A stretch of 64,000 nucleotides of DNA from NCBI RefSeq assembly GCF_964355755.1, contig NC_092673.1, positions 7,817,001 through 7,881,000 of the forward strand, read 5' to 3'. The stretch comes from Antedon mediterranea. Taxonomy: Eukaryota; Echinodermata; Crinoidea; Comatulida; Antedonidae. Below the pieces are notes generated by a model. That model was not told where the DNA came from. It saw only the letters and a list, made by a program, of their open reading frames with translations, and did not search any database. Shown here in pieces: positions 59,230-64,000 of this stretch. The translations under genes were made by a program, and so were the position numbers. How positions within the stretch are numbered: position 1 is the stretch's first letter; each line of letters opens with the position of its first letter.

Positions 59230-60590
59230 TGTTGTCCATGTACGTACTAATAAACCTGGCGCTAGTTTCCTTCGCTTGTATTTTTACTCCAAATTTGATA
59301 ACTAACTTTATCGTGTGAATACCACACCTTAGAAGTATACCTCATGAGTACTTTAACCGATTCACCACGATAAGCGCTTAAAGCGCTCAAAAGGTTAAAA
59401 GTCAAGGTCATTGTAAACAAATTATCAACAACAAAAAAGTAAATCGAATTTACATGCGCAGTTTGCTGTGCATGAATCGTAACAACAAATTATACAAAAT
59501 ACTCACAACTTCTTTTTTAAAAATATGCTTCTAAATATATAAAAACAATTGTTGAAGTTAGTTTGAAAATAAAATTCGAAAATATAACCGTTTTTCGAAG
59601 CACGCTGTTCGAAACGCGACAGGCGCGTTGAATGAATCTAGGCCTAAACATACAACGTAAAATCGTCTAAAATCCATCTTTATTTCTGATAATCACTATT
59701 TTGAAGCTTGTATACAATAAATGTATAATAAATAAAGATTATGTATCAGTTACAGTGTCTAAATCGTCATATTTCCATGTAAAAATGTGATTTTTCTACC
59801 GGAGAAAAGTCGTGAAGATGTCCTCACTAGGGCCGCGCCATATTGTTTACCTTTGATTGTAATATGAACCCTGACATGTCAGATGCATTATGGGCATGAA
59901 ATATTTGTTCAAACTCTGCGCAAAGGTCAGTTTATTGAAGCATAACTTTTGACAAACATTTTGATACCAAACTTGTTTTAATTTCATAAGTTTTCGACGC
60001 ATTTTCGTCAAATTTTCTGCAAGCTACACGTCTAAAACAGCGGACTAAGCTCCCGAGGGATGCCGGTGCGCGTGAGAATCCCGAATTCCAAGTCGCTTTC
60101 GGGATGTTTTTTTTAACATTCCCGGTGAACAAACAGCGGCGACGACGCTCTCGGGGCGGCTCCCGATAGGCCTAGGCCCCATATGGTCATCGTCGGATGA
60201 GTCAGTCTACTAATTTCTTCATAATTTCGAAACCGGTCATTCATAATGGTCAAGTTTGGTCTTATTTTGAAGAGAAGAAATAGGTTCTGATGAAGAGATG
60301 AGTTTTATTATGAAATATTTATTAATTTTTGTGCATTTGGTAGTCAAAGATAAATTACAAATTTTTAATAATTTTCCTAAAATATTTCTAAAATTTGCAT
60401 AATCCATACTCCGCCAAAATAAGTTGTAACACAAATTTGATAACATATTTGGAAATAAAATGTCCTTTGCATTATTTTTGTTTTTTAATTTTTTTAATGT
60501 CTGTGTTTAGAAAAAAAGTTAGGGTTAATTATATGACATATGCTTTTTGGGTCCCAGGGGAGCAAAATAAACTTAGGGGTCAATGGGTTA
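59230..60590. other. interior of the 4-kb insertion, no gene seen
   Basis: Moderately GC-rich in patches (60040-60170), with no splice-supported or recognisable coding sequence. The ORF 59932-60132 is unassigned. Confidence 0.45.
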
Positions 60591-60592
60591 AT

Positions 60593-61244
60593 GAAAGAAT
60601 CACATAAAAAGTAACAAATAAATCCTTAAATTAATGATTTTACAGGCGTGTTTCTCGCACACTGTTCGCGAATTTCACTTATTCAATGTTCAATATTTTT
60701 GTTTCTATGGAGCGCCAAAAGAGCAACGATAATAGAGGACTAAAACTCAGTGGAATGCGTCAATTTCTCATGCATTTATTGGTGAAAAACACGTTTTATT
60801 TCAATATATTTGTTAATTTGTCAATAAAAATGTTGTAATATGTTACTGCTGATACTGTTCTGTTTTCAAAGAATAATAATCGATCCTAAATCAACATCAC
60901 TACCTAGTCTAGACCTAGGACATTCTACTAAGGATATTATGATGAATTTTTCTATTTTATTCTTTAAAAAAAGGTTAACGAAACCGTGTACATTATCAAC
61001 AGTAAAATTTTTCCTTACTGACAGTGACAAAATCTATTGAAATTGTACTTGATTTTCACCAAATAATGCGTTAAATATAAATGGATTCCACAGAGTTTTT
61101 AGCCCTCTAATTAATTTTGCTCTTTTGTCGTTCCATAGAAACCAAAATATTGAACATTGAGTGTGCGAAATGCGAGAAAAACAACGTCTGTAAAATCACC
61201 AATTTAATGGATTTATTGTTACTTTTATGTGATTTTTCTTCATT
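60593..61244. mobile_element. second foldback element nested in the 4-kb insertion
   Basis: Inverted arms of about 150 bp: left 60593-60758 with tcaatgttcaatattttt and gattttacaggcg, right 61082-61244 its imperfect complement. The spacer is about 320 bp; the ORF 60840-61040 inside is unrecognised. Confidence 0.8.
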
Positions 61245-61493
61245 AAAGTAGGCCTACTAATTCTAAGCTGTGGTATTCAGGATAAAGTTGGTTAAAATAC
61301 AAGGCAGGTGCAAAAGGAAACTAGCCTAGCGGGCCTAGGCCTAGGCTACTTCAATTTCGGTGATTTCCTGCCTTGCAATTTTGAGAAATGATAAAATGAT
61401 GCCTCGCATTTTTTGATGATGGTAAAACGATGCCTCGCATAAATTTCTGACTTGCCTCGCATGCCTTCCCTGCCTCGCACTTTGTACTACCCC

Positions 61494-61886
61494 AAAAAAT
61501 CGCCGGCGGCTCAACTTGGCCTAATCCATAGGAAGGAGATAGTAGGCTATCGAGGCCTAGGTGAGGCTAGCTCTGGCCTTGCTAGGCCCAGGCCCCCTAG
61601 CTAGGCTAGGCCTAGCCCTCTAGGAGCTACCTACCTAGCCCTCTAGGAGCTACCTACCTAGTTAGGTGCTATATAGGCCTAGTCTTCAAGTCTGAAGTTT
61701 GCACTAAATAAATTGGAAGAAGAAGAAGGGGCTAAATAGCCCTAGCTAGGCCTAGGCTAATTATTTATTAAATATTGCTATAATATACAGTGTTACCTCT
61801 CTTAATTTATTGGCATTTCCTGTAACAAATATTAATTTTCTAATCTCTTTCGACATTTTCAATTTTTGTTTTTCGGCTGTTCACAC
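61494..61886 (-). repeat. ITPA exon 1 duplicon, distal copy
   Basis: Counterpart of 57109-57450, longer by a local duplication of a ctaggagctacctacctag word and other AGGCCTA-type indels. Beyond 61886 the sequence (ttctcacacactcacaaact) differs from that beyond the proximal copy, and is presumably the ancestral upstream flank of ITPA. Confidence 0.9.
61797..61856 (-). CDS. ITPA: alternative ITPA exon 1 (distal copy)
   Basis: Encodes the same 20 residues as the proximal exon 1 except Ala for Val in the nucleotide-binding TGN segment (TGNANKLRE). ATG is at 61856 and the same GTAAC donor follows at 61796. The frame joins in phase to the exon at 56053-56002. Since this copy keeps the presumed original upstream flank and the usual residue, it may be the principal start exon, with the proximal copy skipped or used from a separate promoter. 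If used, the transcript must splice out the whole 4-kb element. Confidence 0.7.
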
Positions 61887-62190
61887 TTCTCACACACTCA
61901 CAAACTGCTAGGCCTACGCACGTGTTGCTCTCTCTGGAAATTGTTATACACTATGGAACGCCATTTGTGTCTTTCTGACAATTAAACTTTTCACAAAAAC
62001 ATTTATTACTGAACAGAATATAATTCTTTAGAACATATTCATTTTAAAATTTAAAAATTAAACAACAAATTAATTGGTGTATGTGTCGTCACAAGGTAGA
62101 CTGCTTTAAAAGCAACTTTGATTCTCTCACAAAGTATACAAGAAAGAATTTAAAATGTTATAAACAAATCTGGATGTGTAAACTGCCACT

Positions 62191-62267
62191 AAAGCTTTGT
62201 CTACATTATCAAACTTGATGTGACAAAAAATGTGATGTGCCCATATATGGACATGATGATGTCATAT
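62191..62267. mobile_element. MITE fragment, AAAGCTCTGTCTACA family, left half
   Basis: aaagctttgtctacattatc, then gatgtgcccatatatggaca, matching the left half of 24141-24304; the right half is missing. Confidence 0.8.
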
Positions 62268-62269
62268 CT

Positions 62270-64000
62270 ATTACTTTTCTTCATTTTATTTCTAAGTGAA
62301 TAACTTGATTAAAACTATATAAAATAGCCTGTATATTAAGTCCGATGTTTTAATCTTAATTGTTTCTGGTGGATGTATCTAAAATACTGTACTAAAATAT
62401 GAATACAATTTGGAAACTGTTACGGTATATAGTCCTATACTCCGATCCTATAGCCACATATTTTTATTTTGAAAAGACCCACAATAAACATATAATTATA
62501 CAGTAATTAGCAGGCAATCAAATTTCACATTTATTTCCTCATATACAACTATATTACAGCTGCTGTTATATTTACAAGTTTCACATAAATTTTAAAACTA
62601 TAGCAAGACAGAATAACAAAAACGGAAGAACGTTCAATTTGACATGTTCGAAAGGTCATGGAAAACAATAATGTTGCCATATGATATTAAACAAAAAGCA
62701 CTGTTTCTCCATATCCCCATCCAGTTCTAATGCATGTATTGTAATCACAGACAAAAATGGTCATTAATTGGAGGTATTCTTCCAATATTTATATATATTA
62801 TATACAATAATTACTTTAGTACCAATGTTACGCATTTCTATTCAACCTAAATAGGTTAAGTTATAACGAAACGAATCTTAAATAAAGAAATGAAAATGTA
62901 ATATATTACAAGTATTATGTGGAAGAAATCACGTGCATATATGCCTAGTATGTAAAATGGGTTGTGTATTATTTTATAAGATAATGAAATAATAACTGGG
63001 TAAAGAAAATAAAACTTCCGAAATCAAGAAAACATTTGATTTTATAACCAAAATCAACCAAACTAATATTTTATAAATCAGTTCCTAAACACCCTTTAAT
63101 AATCAATGTACAGTAATTTTAAAGTAAAGATAGTAAATAAAAACAAATTAAATCTTATTGAGCCTGCTTAATATAGTATACTAATGAGACACAACGCAAA
63201 TAAGACATGGACGTGTATTGGACGGACATTGCGCATCAGATCGAGAGCTCATCAGGACACTGCCGGCCTAACACATTAACTCAGAACTAACCTTTATTTT
63301 TGCTTGCCATAGTTAAAGTAAGCCCATTGAAATTGAAACGCCACTCAACTGAATGAACTTAAACAATGTAAATAAATATCGAAATAAAAACACTTACTAA
63401 AATATAATAGACCCAATAGATTTTCACTTTTATAATAATGATAGCATTGTAGATATAAGTTTATTTTCAAGACTTTCGGCATCTGACCTTTCAACCTATC
63501 AAATATTTTATACATCAACATAAATACATTCTAAATCGTATGCATATCATTTACACACAAATTTCAAATCTCTAAAAGTCTCTTACTAGCACACACAATT
63601 CGGAAGTAAATAATTATATTACTTAAAACATACAACTGTATATAAAGGAGATACAATTGTACATGGATTCTTCAGTATCAGTGAGGACAAGCAAAAATAT
63701 TCATAATCAGAATAAATATGTCCATCTTTGGTGGCTTTACTAGATAAAGGCATCTAACTTTGCAACTATGTTGCCGTTGTACAACTTACTACATCAGTCA
63801 TTCAAAAATCTACCTTGGTTTTCGACACTTTGCATGTTTTCTAATAGTACAATTATTTAGGCATTTTGTATCGCTAACCATATTTGGGATAATATCCAAG
63901 GACACTTTAAGGAAGAGATTTCTAAAAAACCTCTGCAACATTTTCCTAATGGCATATTTATTTAACAGCACACTAAGCTCTTACGTATCTGTATTTATTA
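62270..64000. other. no gene seen
   Basis: AT-rich, without ORFs above 60 codons and without recognised repeats. It could be intergenic sequence or a long 3-prime UTR of a gene beyond the window. Confidence 0.4.

Larger units (their letters stand above)
57460..61493. mobile_element. 4.03-kb Mutator-like element between the two ITPA exon 1 copies
   Basis: Flanked by a perfect 9-bp direct repeat AAAAAATCG (57451-57459 and 61494-61502). The termini are imperfect inverted repeats rich in a tgcgaggca word: left gacaaagtgcgaggcagcga, right (reverse complement) acaaagtgcgaggcagggaa. Both include gaggcatcattttatcattt further in, spanning about 120-140 bp. The interior holds two further foldback elements and no long transposase frame. 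The 95-residue minus-strand frame at 57997-58284 and an overlapping 63-residue frame are unrecognised; one has a hydrophobic stretch (FFFAACYWIGISVTFYSPP) and might be captured host sequence. Superfamily assignment rests on the 9-bp duplication and terminus structure. Confidence 0.75.

Overview
This looks like nuclear DNA of a marine invertebrate deuterostome, most likely an echinoderm. The evidence is AT-rich introns with GT-AG splice sites, a very high density of the AGGCCTA motif, and heavy loading with MITEs, foldback elements, non-LTR retrotransposon debris and minisatellites. The lineage is an inference from style and protein similarity; nothing in the window names a species. Most long open frames here are translated tandem repeats or retrotransposon fragments. 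The real host genes are split into short exons that single-frame ORF calling misses.

Layout. 0-2.2 kb: an 18-bp minisatellite and degenerate repeats. 2.3-10 kb, minus strand: seven consecutive phase-compatible exons of DSN1, a kinetochore Mis12-complex subunit, with a piggyBac-like element (TTAA target site) in an intron. 10.1-11.2 kb: a satellite made from the A-box head of a tRNA-derived SINE. 11.3-15.5 kb: two non-autonomous DNA transposons and AGGCCTA clusters. 15.8-21.9 kb, plus strand: a complete eight-exon MVB12 gene (ESCRT-I subunit, 261 aa). 22-25 kb: a SINE, MITEs and one small orphan ORF. 25.1-32.6 kb: a 34-bp minisatellite interrupted by two non-LTR retrotransposons, then two more retrotransposon fragments. 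32.6-34 kb: a broken single-exon protein kinase. 34-44 kb: transposons, a palindromic minisatellite and no convincing gene. 44.9-47.7 kb, plus strand: an unrecognised 376-aa coiled-coil protein, with an upstream ORF whose stop overlaps its start. 48.4-52.3 kb: retrotransposon remnants. 52.4-57.4 kb, minus strand: a complete eight-exon ITPA gene (inosine triphosphate pyrophosphatase, 206 aa). 57.5-61.5 kb: a 4.03-kb Mutator-like insertion, beyond which lies a second copy of ITPA exon 1. 62-64 kb: no gene seen.

The genes are functionally unrelated (chromosome segregation, endosomal sorting, nucleotide-pool cleaning), and I see no pathway linking them. The most notable structure is at ITPA. The first exon and its surroundings were apparently duplicated in tandem after a Mutator-type MITE landed beside them. 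A 4-kb element with a 9-bp target duplication then split the two copies, leaving two alternative start exons.
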